A stretch of DNA of 64,000 nucleotides, taken from NCBI GenBank assembly GCA_011009095.1, contig VTPC01089975.1:135644-199643 (forward strand), in the 5' to 3' direction. Of this stretch, positions 50,451 to 63,529 are shown one piece after another. The notes under the pieces are model-generated. The model made no database searches and was not told the DNA's origin. It worked only from the letters and a program-made list of their open reading frames with translations. Position 1 is the stretch's first letter. Each line of letters starts with the position of its first letter. A program made the position numbers and the translations under genes. Origin of the DNA: Ignelater luminosus (lineage: Eukaryota > Arthropoda > Insecta > Coleoptera > Elateridae).

Positions 50451-52544
50451 TTTCCTGTAGTTACTTCAGGGATTCAAAAGATGGCAATCTCAGTAATAAT
50501 CCTGAATATCTAGAAAACATAATTGCTCTACGTCTCAATATCAAAAGCACGAAAACAGAGGTTAAAGTCTAAGTTCAGGCCAGGCCAAGCTATCATGACG
50601 ATGTCTTCGGCTTTTCGGATCTGTTTTGAAATTTTTCAAGACGAGTACATACGTTGAAAGAATTGTAGAGATTGTCCTCAAGTTTTATAATAAATGTAGT
50701 CATCACAGGACTTCAGAAAAGTCAACATCATCCAAACAGCTTGACTTAAACCTAGATCAGAGGCCAAACAGCGAAATTTATTATCTTTTAATTTGATAAC
50801 TTTTGGATTGGATTATTGCAAAGATTAAACTCACAAAACAAAATTTAAGAGTAGATGGCCGCTGATTTTCTCTTTTAGACTAGAGATTAGGTCTTTTTTT
50901 GTTACATGATTGAGTCCTTCAGCTCGGACATGCTAAATTTCTTGAGTAATTTGGGCTATACATCCTTTCCCTCGATTAAGTTTTTCAAAACAGTAGATTT
51001 TTTGAATCAATCGGTCAAAATTGCAAAAAGGCGGTTTCAATTCATATCAAGTTATTTCAGCTGGATCGGGTCTCAAGATATTGATTTACACATGTTTAGC
51101 AATGTCCCTTGTGAAATCAAGATGCTGACCTAAACTATCATGGCTTGTGAGGCAAAGCCAAGGCAAAAAAAGAATAGCAGCTGTAGCTTTCAAAGTTCTT
51201 TTGTTACTTAAGACATTGATTTTGAATGACCAGTTCATTATTTGTTTGATCGGTTTTGTTTGGAATGCATCGACAATTATTTTAAAGAGTTCTTTTGATT
51301 ACCTTTCTGGAAATTTCGTTTTCGTTTTCATTTTTGAGATAACTTAATGCTATGCGTTTGGCCAGTACGTCGAAATAAATTAGATTGAGTTGGCACTTAG
51401 CACTTAATTGTTGCAAAAGTGGGGAATGCATTTCACATAGTATGCAAATCATCCCTAACGATTTTTCACTGAAATAGTACGATTATGCCCATAGATGTTA
51501 CGTGTTGTTTATTTCTCAACATCTACTACGTATATCTTGAGTGATATCTTTTCCGTAATGGTTTTTTAATGAAATTATTACATAAAGAAAAAATTTTCGT
51601 TCATAAAACAACCTTTTAGAATCTAATTTGGTCAAAGAAAAACTCCTTTTAATTTTCACCTTAATGACATAAGGAACATTTGAATGTATAAAAAAATCGA
51701 AACCTCCCACACATTTTTCTTTGTTACATTTTCCTTACATTAACTTCCTTTAAATAGGCAGTACAACCAACAACAATAACATTAATTTTCTGGAACATTG
51801 GGTGTCCCTTTTGCGTGTATGTTTTTATTTTTCAGATCTTGATTCTTACTTAGCATATTTTTGTATTCGTAAAAATGTTTCCTGTTAACATTTCAGCATT
51901 TTTTCCTACTTTTCATATAAATTGTATGTTAGTTAAAATTTCACCTCGGTTTTATTGTTACTTTCTAGGTGGTCTAATTCAATAAAAACTTATTTAGAAA
52001 ATACAAATGACTTTATTATTGTTGGAAAAATTGGCTTGGTCCTATCTATCTTGTAGAGTCTATAGGGATAAAATGAGTAAGGGTGGGTGAACAGTGTAGT
52101 AATACTCGGGTGTCTCCGACCCAAGCTGGGAATTAATTAAAAGTATAGCTTCTCTTAGCCTTAATACGTAATTATGAAAACGTACAACGAGATACTTTGC
52201 AACATCGCGTATTGTGAATTTTTAAAAGCATTTTTATTCCCTATGAATAATGCAGGAGCTTCTATCAAAAGAAGAAACGCGAATTTGTTTTATAAAGAAC
52301 GATAAAGCATTTATATAACGGACTTTAATGATACTTTTTAAGAAAATATGCACTATAGAAATGGTAGTCGCCTGTTTCTGTATTGATTGAAAGACTCGAG
52401 CAATTTTAGACTCGACACAGCGGGGAAACAAATCTAATTTCTCAAATAAATATTTTCTTTACTTCATTATATTATTTCTGCTTCTGTTTGGTTTCCGCGT
52501 CGGTTTTGTAGACGTTTTCTTTCAAATTTCACCTTTATATTATT
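50451..52544. other. Gene-free sequence, possible tail of the tandem array
   Basis: GGCCAGGCCAAGC with CGGCTTTTCGGATC (50578-50625) resembles words in the preceding array, so the array may extend to about 51.1 kb. The rest is plain AT-rich sequence. Confidence 0.45.
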
Positions 52545-52800
52545 TTGCCATCTTTACAGCTGCTACGTAAATGCGATTTATTCCACAATAACGGCGAAAA
52601 GGAAATTTTAATAACCCGAATAATAATGTCAGGGCAGTTATGTCTTCAGGCAGACTTTGTTATGAGCGCCATTAATATCCCCGAAGGACTATTTGGCAAG
52701 TGCTTGATGCTTACACAAGCCTTTTCTTCCCAGATGTCCACACTTTTGTTACGTTTTGTTTTACTTTTGTCTCTGGCAATATAATTGTTGACGCTCTTGG
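52545..52800. promoter_or_regulatory. Candidate conserved non-coding island 5
   Basis: About 6 kb upstream of the SoxD start. High-complexity sequence with CAGCTGC (E-box), ACTTTGTTATG and GCCATTAATATC (Sox- and homeodomain-like words). The 79-codon plus-strand frame is not recognisable as a protein. Possible enhancer. Confidence 0.35.
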
Positions 52801-52959
52801 CAGTTATTGCTTATACCGACGCGAGTTATTAACAAAATAAATATTTAAATTTTTCGCTGGAATTTTCAAACACGAATTCCTTCCAGAAGGTATTCAACAG
52901 AGTCTTTTGTCTTGTCGGAATTATTTTATATCGTACTAGAATTAGAATTTCCATATTAT

Positions 52960-53215
52960 TTCTGTACAATAAAATCTGGTCGGGTCAAGTTGTCGTGTCC
53001 GAGGCAAAATGACTTCCTTGCAGAACAAGCGCGCTGATGACACGTATTGTGACAGTCATTATGTAAGCGTCCAGAGCTTTTATTAACTCCGTCCGTTGGG
53101 GAGAGAAACTGGAGTTCAATGGGACATGTATGTAATATGTGCACGATAGACATCGTACAAAAGGGCTCGTCTATTACGGGAGTATAATATATCATATATG
53201 AGTATATCAGATGTG
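52960..53215. promoter_or_regulatory. Candidate conserved non-coding island 6
   Basis: GC-richer block with GTCGTGTCCGAGG, CTGATGACACG and TTTTATTAACTCCGTCCG, separated from island 5 by about 160 bp of AT-rich DNA. A 79-codon minus-strand frame crosses it but shows no family features. Confidence 0.35.
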
Positions 53216-56200
53216 AAATTGATTAGACGATTACATCAACGAGATGAATCAATTTGTTATTTTAGAGAAAAAAAATATTATTTGCATTATTAGCAGGTTA
53301 TTAAACTAACTAATGCAATCGGATTAAATTAAAGCAAATTAACTGTGTAGAATTCTTAGACACAACCTGATTAACCTTACTGTCAGTTTAAAACAAATAA
53401 AAAATTATAGCAAAAACTAGTGCACATAAATATGAAAGACATGCCACAATCTGGTATAATTATGACTTCATACTATTATTATTTATATGGCACGCGCTAA
53501 TGATTTAAATTACTAATTAGAATTATAGAGGTACTAAAACATTTTTAGAAATGGGTTTTAATCTCGTTAAGAATCTCAACAAAAAGTTGTCATTTGATAC
53601 AGCCAAAGAGAAATATAGACAAGGTATGCCGAGAGAGAGAATATAGTAATAAGATAAATAAGATAATATAAAACGAGGTTTGTGTTCTCATAAAATTAAG
53701 GATGTTTGAACAAATGCCAAACGGGAACTGAACATAATTAAGGAAATATTGAAATTGGTAAGAATTAGATACAATATTAAGCTGGAAGATTCTTTTTGGA
53801 CAGATAAAAATAAATTAAAATCCTATTTTAATCCTAAACGTGTCCACAGTTTATAATTTATATTCTGCACCTGTTAAAATTAAAATCAAGTAAAGTAAAA
53901 TCCCATTACTGAAATATATCTCTTAACCACTACTTTCATTAACTGAAAAAATAAATTGACAGCGAAAGGCTCGTTAATAGTTAATTTTTAAGAAGTTAAA
54001 TTTGATGGTATCTTTTAAAAAGATTTGTCAGTGACATGGTTAAGATTATTTTTGTGTTTTTGGGTTGATAAGTTTTTGAATATTTCCTATACGCATTTCA
54101 CTCGCTATAGTTAATACACACATTAACCCAATTAAAACAAATCTAAAATCATTGTAAAATGTAAATATTAATAATTTTTATATCCATACATTTAATCCAA
54201 TAAATGTTATTTTATTATTTAGTTATAAGATTGTACGTAAAGAATTAATTTTATTATTCCGCTTTATAACAACATTAAAATAATAATGCAATACTTTTAA
54301 ATTTATTAATTTTTCCTTTTAATTTTTTGCATAATATTTCCATTGTGCACAAATAGCCGTCATGAATATGTAAATGTAAAATCAATAATTGTAAATATCA
54401 TCCAACACATAAATGTACAAATTGTTACATCACAATAATAAATCTTCGTTAACATTGTTACGAAGCATTTATCAGCAAAACCCGTCATGTTTTAATTTTT
54501 TTCGATGTTTATTTAATAAAAAAGACTTCAACTACAAGTTTTCATAATTATTTTTTTACCAATCAACGTTTCTAAAGTCCAACTATAATAGCGTAATCCA
54601 TTATAAACATGAACGTAACTTAATAACCTTTAAAGTATACTCATACTCGAGCAATTTGGGTGCTTCCCATTTTATTGCTTTTTTTGTCTCATCTTTTTCC
54701 AAGTTACATTACATATTTCTTTCTACTTTCTAGTATTGACTTTCTCAGGATTAAGAATTGATGATTCAGTCTTTTGAAGCAAACTCATTCGGTTTACCAA
54801 AACCTAGAGTCAGTCTATCCTGGTCTTTGGCAAATTCTAAATTTTGTGTTCAAATACCTGGGAAAAGGGCAAACATTGCTGAGAAAGTAATGTCTAGGAA
54901 ACCTTACCCAAATAAGAATTAACAAAATCTTTTGGTATGATTCAAAAATTTGAATCTTTCTGAATTTCGTGTACTTCGGCTCACTTTGTTTCCTATGGTA
55001 TATGACTAAGTATCTTATGAAGTTTATTTATCTCTGATTTGTCTGCATTCCGATCGTCACGCAAGGCATGCTTCGGTTTTCAGTTGATTCCTTCTGTCAA
55101 ACAGTGCAACAAACATAGCAGACTCTTAAAGATGTTCTTTTCGTGATTGGTAATCCGCTTTAAGAGTAAAACGCATGTCTTACATTACTTGATAGTGGAG
55201 AAACTGTAAAAGCTTTGCAGGGCGTAGAAAATGTTGGCATGGCGTTCGTACAAGAAGATTCATTTTTTAATCGAAACGTTGGTTGTATAATCCTACAAGG
55301 AAAGTCAAGACAAAATTATTTACTGCCAAGGCTGTTAAATCATGTGTAAACTTAGTTGAAGATCTAGCAGAAGAGATCGATCTTTTCTCAAAATTATTGA
55401 TTGTAGCAAAAAAGAGACAAAATAAAAATCAGGAATGCTCTATCCTTCACTGTCCTTGGCCGGCAAGATTCGTACAGGAAAAGCAGATTTAATTCTTATT
55501 TCCTTTGAAAGTACTCGGGCTAGGAGAATTTGGTTAGTTTTTCGAACAGGTAGTAGACGCCATTATATTAGGGTGCATTTATTGCATCGGCTCTTGGTGA
55601 TACCACACTCTACTCGAATTCGAGTGACAAGAAGATGATGTTCAAAACTTAGATGTTTAGAATTTGCGTCGGATTTCCTTGTAATATCTCTTCTCCTTTC
55701 GGAACGCTCCAAGAAAACGATAAATGGTCTTGAATAGTTCATAGCTCTAATGTACAACCAAAACAAAGACGGTACATCGTTGACGAGTGTTTGGAAAGGC
55801 CGGAGACGTATGGGACAAAGCAACAACCTGTACCAACGCCTCTTCTGATTCATCCAGATGAGGCTGGCAAAAAGAAATGTAGCCGAAGCTTGGTTAGAAT
55901 ATATCTTTATTCTGAAAACAATGTTTTGTAATATTTCTTTAGAAGTTAATACTTGGGGTTTTTGGGTGAACTGCAGTCCTCCAGAAGAGACTATCCTTAG
56001 TCTATGATCAAACTTAGTTCATGAGAATATTGAAGCATTCAATCAGACATATTAGAAATAAGTGGACTTGGACGTTTTAGGCACTCGAAATGAGAAAAAA
56101 CTCCATTGCATACTACTGGTTGTAAGTTTATTACAATAAATCTATTAAGAAGATTTCGACACAGACCTCCTGGGGCATCACTAAAATCAAATTCTTAGTG

Positions 56201-56892
56201 CGTAGTAAAGAACCAAACTGTTTACAGTTTCAAAATCAAATGTAGGCTAACTTCCAACATCTAAACAGGCTTTTCTCAACCTTTTGAGTCTGAGCAACCC
56301 GCAGTATGGAATTTCTAAAGGTCCTATTGAAATGAATGTTACATGAACCGAAAAAGGTTCTGGAATTTGACAATATTTTTGAGGAGATATTTAGTTTAAA
56401 AATCAATTTGATTTAAAAAGTTTTTAGTCTGTGCGTTATTTATTTACTGCCCTATTTCTACTCATGGTCCAAGGCATGACTAGTTAGTCAAGATAAGCAT
56501 CTACAAAACAGCATTTTGAAAATGTTCAATATATCTAAAAATTCTAATTTACCTGGAAAATTTCATCTGCCCAAACGACCAACCTAAAACGCCAAATACA
56601 AGTTTCAAATCTGATTACAAGAGTCAAGAACCAGATACTACATATAATTAGAAACAATAACTAAATAGGTTCGAAAAGTCAAAAACATCTAAAGAATTCA
56701 ATTTATCATTTATTAGTAGAACAATTCAAAATTGAACTGACAAGGAAGAAGTTCAAATTTTAATATAGTTTGGAATTCACAAAAATTCTCAGTTAGAACT
56801 CGCATATAATTAACATTCAATAACAAGAAATTCAAACCAATTGCCAATTTTGATCAAAAATTCAAATACCAAAAGATCCCAAATCAAATCTT
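53216..56892. other. Gene-free AT-rich sequence up to the gap
   Basis: Very AT-rich to about 54600, then less so. Overlapping frames of 65-96 codons at 55283-55853 on both strands lack any family signature. Confidence 0.5.
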
Positions 56893-57174
56893 NNNNNNNN
56901 NNNNNNNNNNNNNNNNNNNNNNNNNNNNNNNNNNNNNNNNNNNNNNNNNNNNNNNNNNNNNNNNNNNNNNNNNNNNNNNNNNNNNNNNNNNNNNNNNNNN
57001 NNNNNNNNNNNNNNNNNNNNNNNNNNNNNNNNNNNNNNNNNNNNNNNNNNNNNNNNNNNNNNNNNNNNNNNNNNNNNNNNNNNNNNNNNNNNNNNNNNNN
57101 NNNNNNNNNNNNNNNNNNNNNNNNNNNNNNNNNNNNNNNNNNNNNNNNNNNNNNNNNNNNNNNNNNNNNNNNNN
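56893..57174. other. Assembly gap (282 Ns)
   Basis: A run of N. The left flank (about 56700-56892) is AT-rich with repeated ATTCAAA words (ATTCAAAATTG, AAATTCAAACC, AAATTCAAATACC), so a collapsed tandem repeat is a likely cause. Confidence 0.99.
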
Positions 57175-57329
57175 ACAAATTATTAATGTTTTCTAGTTAG
57201 CATTAAAACTATAAAATCAAAAAATCATAGAGTCTTAGAGAGAAATATAAGTTATGAAAATGTGTTTCTTCCTTTTAAAACGAAACAGCTTCTATAAAAT
57301 ATAATGCAGCAAATAACGCAAACGTACCA

Positions 57330-57660
57330 TTTTTCATTCATTCGAGTAGCACCAGCTATTGGAATGACCATATATGACGAGCATGGGCCGCTTTGATAAA
57401 CGAGCGCAAATAAAATACGTTATAGTTATTTCTCGTAATTGGACTTCTTGTAGAGTTTATTCATTACTTGCGTATGTTGCTGTGTAATGTTTGTATATCC
57501 GTACTTTATAGCTGAACTTGCTGTTGTTTCTTGCTGATGTACTTTATCAATATTATATGCTGGAGTTGTAGCTGTTTCTGTTACGTTATAGCAGTGTTTA
57601 GTAGACTTTATTTGCATAATCTCGGAACTATTTATGTGCTAAGAAGGAATGACAAGAAAC
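57330..57660. promoter_or_regulatory. Candidate non-coding island 7 with octamer motif
   Basis: It contains GGGCCGCTTTGATAAACG (a TCF-like CTTTGAT) and, on the minus strand near 57617, the exact POU octamer ATGCAAAT. A 63-codon minus-strand frame (57617-57426) is Thr/Gln/Asn-rich and starts within the octamer. With no splice signals or known motif I favour regulatory DNA. Confidence 0.25.
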
Positions 57661-59179
57661 TCACGGGCGCTTACTTTTGATGTGGAATCTCGAATTACCA
57701 TCCACGGTATATAAACGCAAACTTGCAATCGAGTTTATAACATCCAGTTATTTATGTAGGGTCATTCTCTAAATCTTGATAAGATCTCTCTAGACTTGTA
57801 AACAAAAGGTTTCACGCCGCAACTTTTGATTTACACGCGTTTTCTACGTGGTTGCAGAAATTTCGATTTTTTGTAGAAAATCTTCAACAAACGTGCTTGA
57901 TCTTAACAGCCTGATTAATAACTTACAAGAATTTACACTTCTGCATTTTATAACAAAAGATGATAAAAACACGTTTTGTGTGTATTCTCTTTTCTTATCC
58001 TCTTTTATTTATTGCCAAAACTTTAAGATGAAAGACCGCAAGTAATATTTCGCTTCTTATAAAAAATATTACGGGCTCGAAAAACTGAATATCTAGGGCA
58101 ACGAGTCTTCTAATAAAATCACAAATGTATAAAAAAAATATTAATAGTATGTTGTTGAAATATTAAAATGCGCATAATAGATGATGAGATGTCATGAACA
58201 AACTGTTGCTACCTCTGGCATAATGTCAAAGTCCTTCAAGAAACTATGAAAATTTTTTGTAAGTGCGTTTTGGCAAAGATCCGCACAACAAATAACTTAC
58301 TTAGTTACTTTTATATGAATCATTTCATAAGGCGATTCCACTTTTTTCTCGATACCTCTCTTAAATATTTAAAAAATTTCATAAAGCAATAAAATTTTTT
58401 TGAAAATGTAAAAATTATTTATTGGCCTATAAAATGAGGGATTTGATATTATAAATAGGTGACATAAAATAAAACAGTTTAGATTTTTACTGAAAACATA
58501 ATATTAAATGCGTAGGTGATTATGTAAATTAAAAAGTTATATCAAACGATAGCGTAGGTAAATAATTTTTCACGCATAGTAAAAATGGGTCTTTAAACTT
58601 CTTTGAGCATTTATAATAAAACATGGAAGATTGTTGTAATCTTAACTGAAACAAGCGAAACCGAGTTGTATTTTATACTCAATATTAGTTTAAGATGAAA
58701 GATAACTTCATAAGGATATCTTTATTGTTATTATTACAGAATATAGAATAGAAAAATCTTTAAAAGCAAAATGAAGCATCTTCATCACTCACTTAAAAAG
58801 ATTAATCATGAAGTCTAAAACTTTAGGCTCTAATGTATAAATAAGAAGTTTTTCAGAAGAAAATCTTATCACATACTAAAAGGTGCTGAATCTTCTTTGC
58901 GCTTTCTTTTTAATTTAGAAGTTTACATACCTAAGACCGTCAAATGAGCTTAGTTCTGTACAGTTTAATTTAAATTAGATTTAGGAAATACTTTACTTAA
59001 CTATTTAAGAAAATTAACTTCTTCCATCTTAAAAATGATCTTTAGATACTTAAATTATTTACAATTAGTTTCAAGATTCATTGTACTGGCTACAGAACGT
59101 TTCCTTCCAATAGTCGGATTATATCTGAATGCTTTCGGTTATATTCCAAGAGTAACTACGACAACGACTGATAATGATT
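57661..59179. other. Gene-free AT-rich sequence
   Basis: No coding, RNA or repeat feature can be supported. Confidence 0.55.
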
Positions 59180-59700
59180 TGCTTAATGCCCAATAATAAA
59201 TGCCAAAAGACTTATATCCTGATAGGAAACGAGTGAAGCGTTTTGGAAATTTGTACAGCAATGAAATGATTCTATTATCTATGTTAGTGAGTGCAATACA
59301 AGATTCTCTAGCCCCAAAAGGTCTTATAACTTTCTTTCTAAAAGTGCGCTATTTTTGGGGATGTAAAGTGTCCAAGTCCAATTGTCTCTCATAAAGATAC
59401 AGGTCCAACTCGTCCAGCGAGTCGCTCATCTGGGAAACCTTTTCGATCCGGCCACATCTAGCAAGCACCGAAACATCCACTTGGGGCTGTTTAACAGCTT
59501 TCAGACTAGAGACCTTTTAGCCCGTCAAATAAATGATAGTATAAAGCTACAATTACTGCTGCACGCAAATTAAAATGATCCAGAGTGTAATCAAAGTCTG
59601 GTATTTGGATCCAGAAGTGAAAAACACGTGCGGGCAAGTTATTGATTCGATGGTTAAGAGCAAATGGAAGTCACGTTTATTATTATATTAGATTTCTGTC
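59180..59700. promoter_or_regulatory. Candidate conserved non-coding island 8
   Basis: Less AT-rich, complex sequence, densest around 59390-59520 (CAACTCGTCCAGCGAGTCGC, CATCCACTTGGGGCTG). Two short plus-strand frames overlap here (64 and 63 codons) without recognisable content. Confidence 0.25.
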
Positions 59701-60954
59701 TTTAATTTCTCTGTCTGCCGTATTAACTATGGTTACAGAACTATCAGATAAAGTAGCTTACAGCAAGAAAATCTTATCCTTTTGATTTTTCGCTTCGTGT
59801 GCAATTTTGCTTTTCATTTCTCTTTGTTCTTTTCCCTTAGGAATGAAAAGAAATCCCCAACGTAATGCCAAGATCAAACCTTAATACTCTTTTGAAGCAA
59901 ACTTTGGACGAACAGCCTAAATACTTATGCTGCGATATGTCCAAAACAACAGTATCAAAAATCTTCAATGGTTAAATATTCTTTCCAACCTGTCACTTTT
60001 ACTATGTATCAGTCTTATGCCAAATTCATTTCTGTTTTGTTTCTATCAATCAAGAAAATTGATATAGTGAAAGCAATAAACAATTGTAATTAAGGCAAAA
60101 TATACTTAGTAGAAACTGTAATAACCAACAGGCGATAAGATGGATAAAACCTTTTTACAGATGCAATCGGAAAGACGCGCATCTTAAGTCAAAAAATAAC
60201 GTAATCAATACAAATTGTCAGCATTTGGATTCACTATCAAAGAACAGAACAGAGTATCAAATTTCGATCCTTCTTGGTGCTTTTGGTCAAATCTTGATTG
60301 AGTTGCCATACCATAAAAGTTCTTGGTAGAGACACCAAGCAACAATACCAGGCAGAAAGTCACCATAATTATGTATTTTCTACGTTATTACTCTTTTGTC
60401 CATACTGCATGTATAATCAAGTCATCAAACGATGATGAATTATGACGACAGGCGAAATTGGGGATTGATTCTCTTTAATAAGCCCACCAGAGACCTCACA
60501 CAAACAAAACTAAAGTAAGGAAAAAAAACTATTTACTAATGAAATAATTGACTTGAAGATTCTAAGATTTGTAAGAATGGTAGAAGGCTATATAGCTTTT
60601 CCTTTTCCTAATTTATGTTGTAAAAAGAAGATACAAAGACGTATCCTTTTAGCTTCTCGTTTAATAGAAATAAATTTTATAGCTAACGTTTCCTACTGGA
60701 TTAACATAAATAAAAGCAATAACTAGTTTTATGTAATAAACCGTTTTTGTAAATGTCAAATAAAACAATTTACTGTAAGTCTTTTAACACCAGCTCTCAA
60801 GTTTTCAATAATTCCCTTATTTTATTTAAATCACGTAGTTTTGCTCCCAAGATTTATGTGTTGAAACTTCCTGGTTGAACGTTTTTATCTTACAAAAGAA
60901 GAAAAAATTCCTTTTTTCTGAAATAACTAGAACAAAAATCTTTTGTTAAAAGAC
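59701..60954. other. Gene-free AT-rich sequence
   Basis: No supported feature between islands 8 and 9. Confidence 0.55.
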
Positions 60955-61260
60955 TTTTTAATGTTTCGCACAGTCTGACAATGATGATGTATGGATGGGT
61001 TGTAAACAACCCATCATGTGTGTTATTCTAAGGAAGCGAACATCCGCCGTTCGGTGAAATATCGCCTTGTCTCGAAACAATCCTAAACAAGTCGTACTTT
61101 TGTCCCCATCCCCCCTATTTGATGATGCGTTAGTAAAACGGTTCGGTGGATCCGCAACGGAAAATATAAATAGGCTTTTGATCATCATATATAGGAAACG
61201 AAGTGGTCGCCGTTTTCGAAATGTTTGATTTCGTACAAAAGTTGCAGAATAAATAAATGT
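60955..61260. promoter_or_regulatory. Candidate conserved non-coding island 9
   Basis: It includes the forkhead-type palindrome, GAACATCCGCCGTTCGG and GTTCGGTGGATCCGCAACGG. The minus-strand 76-codon frame does not resemble a known protein. This could be an enhancer or a promoter of an unseen upstream exon. Confidence 0.3.
60994..61015. promoter_or_regulatory. Palindrome containing a forkhead-type site
   Basis: GATGGGTTGT and ACAACCCATC are perfect 10-bp arms around AA. The centre reads TGTAAACAA, the core recognised by forkhead proteins. It sits in a less AT-rich island. Function is inferred only from the motif. Confidence 0.4.
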
Positions 61261-63529
61261 ATGACTATTATATACAGTGAATTATTGTCTCTGTTTATGT
61301 TTATATAGTGCGATCAAAGGAACGAATAAATAAAGTCACCGAACACTACGAATATGGACAAGACAATTTTTATTTTGCTTTAGGTAGGTACTTGAAAAGA
61401 AGAGATGGAAAAATGAGAACGTCCTATCGGTAAATAAAGTTGAACACGAACAAAAAATTCATTCGAAAATTGAACACAATCTCCTGACAGAATCCTTTCA
61501 AGTCCCATTATCGCAAAGTTTCCATCTTCATTTAAATAATCACCGAGATATTTCTAATCCTACTTTGATTAATTTGAACAAGATTCGTTTCTTTGATCGC
61601 GGTCTACCGACTAAAGCCAAATAATTCCCTAGATGGACGAGACTTTGACTGAATAACGTTGTTTTATGTACGTTTTAGCTTTTAGAAAGCATTTTTGAAA
61701 TCTTTATAACTGGTATTAGTAGATCTATAAATTAAATTAAGAGGTGATAAAATTATATGAAGATTCCTATTTCACACTCTCCTATGGCTCGTGCTTTCTA
61801 ATAAGAAGGAAAAAAATAATTGAATGTTTAAACATTAAGGTTAACGACCGATAAATGTATTAAAATTTTTTAAAGGCAGTATTTTCAAATTCCACAGGTT
61901 TGGAAAAAGTGAAAGCCTCAAACAACAAGACACTTCGATGATAATGATAATAAAATTAAAATATTTTTCGGCGCTTTTGCAAAAGTAATATTTAAATTTT
62001 AATGTTTCTGCAAAATCGATTATCACAAGTATGAAATGAGCTTAAACCAATATTTGAAGGAAATGGAATTCTCTTTTAATGTGACAAGATTCTGTGGGAA
62101 TTTTGTCCGGGAAATTGAAGAGAATAATTAATTTAATGGGCGCCATTTAATCTTTAAAAGTAGAAGAACTAACAATCAAAGCAATTAATGGCTTTAATAA
62201 AACCAATTTTTTGTTCTTCTTGATGTTTATTACATTAAAAATGCAAATTCCACTGTTGTTGCTATATCTATCTATATCATCTATGCTATATGCTCTCGCA
62301 TTTCGTAACATTGCGTAAGCTAGTTCCGAGCACTGCAACAAATAATAATAAGAGGGAATTAAACAAAATAAATTAAAAGTACAAAATTATTTTAGTTCTT
62401 AATAATAATGCCAGCTTGCCATGTTTGGAGGGTATCATATTTGCTTCGTATACTTGAAACTATCAGACTTTTGAATCTCCTTGAATGTCGTTAGTGTTTG
62501 TGTGACTGTTGTATTTGATGGCTTCAGACTTATGTTGGCGTTTTTGCAAAAGAACGTATTTAAGACCTTCTAGACTAGTTCAGAGCAAGTCGATCTATAA
62601 GTCATTTGAGTTTTATTCATAGAAAAAGAATGATACCTTTCTGAAGTTGCCACAGTGACCATTTTACAGAGAGGGGAGGGATTAGAATTATATAAAGTGT
62701 AATTGCATTTAATGTCCAATATTCTTTAGATTCTCTAATGCTTGATGCAAGAAATGATAAGATGATAGAACAAAACTTACACAAATCTCTTTCTAAGACT
62801 TCGTTTAAGCACATACTCGATTATCATAGCGGTCAGTAAATATTTTTTGCAACTTTTTCAGTTGGACCAAAATCAAAAATCACCAACAACCTTTTGAAAA
62901 GATTGATTACCAGATGGTTTTACAAATCCCCAAACGTAACTCTTTTTTATTTTTTCTGTTATGCAGCAAACAAATGGAGTTTTAGTATTTTGGGCATCTT
63001 TGAAAAGCTTTCCACGGGTAAAACCTTGAATGATAAAAAATTGATTCTACTGCGTAGACACGTACTCAGCGAGTTAACGTCCCTCACGTTCATCTATGTC
63101 TTCCGAAAATGTTATTCCGCTCTAGGTTCGGACAGGTTTAACACAAGCCCAATCAAGTTTTGATGGTTTCGCCGTGATTACTAAAGACTTGAGACTTGAG
63201 AAAAGACCAACCTGTCTAGAGATCATAAAGATTAGCTCACGTGTTCTCGAGTTAGTTACATAGGAACATCGTTTTGCTCAAATTCGAATCACTCGGTTTT
63301 TGTTCCTATCTGGACAGTTTTTTCCAATTTCAAATCCTGACACTAGAGCCAAACTAAAACTGCTGGTATTGACGCAAAACCCCAATCAAAGCAAAAGAAC
63401 AATATTTGGTTGGTATCAGATATTCTTTTTGTACTGTGTTCAATTATTTATCATCAATATGTATAATCATGTCCATTATTTCTTGGAAAAGCCACACGAA
63501 TACATAACCAAGTCACTGACGTAAACAAA
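61261..63529. other. Gene-free AT-rich sequence
   Basis: Short unrecognised frames only, the largest being 89 codons at 62894-63163 on the plus strand, hydrophobic and Lys-rich without a known domain. Confidence 0.5.

Noticed and set aside
57426-57617. 63-codon Thr/Gln-rich minus-strand frame as a SoxD 5' coding exon
   Set aside because: It ends in a stop without a donor, and the SoxD start at 46383 is well supported.
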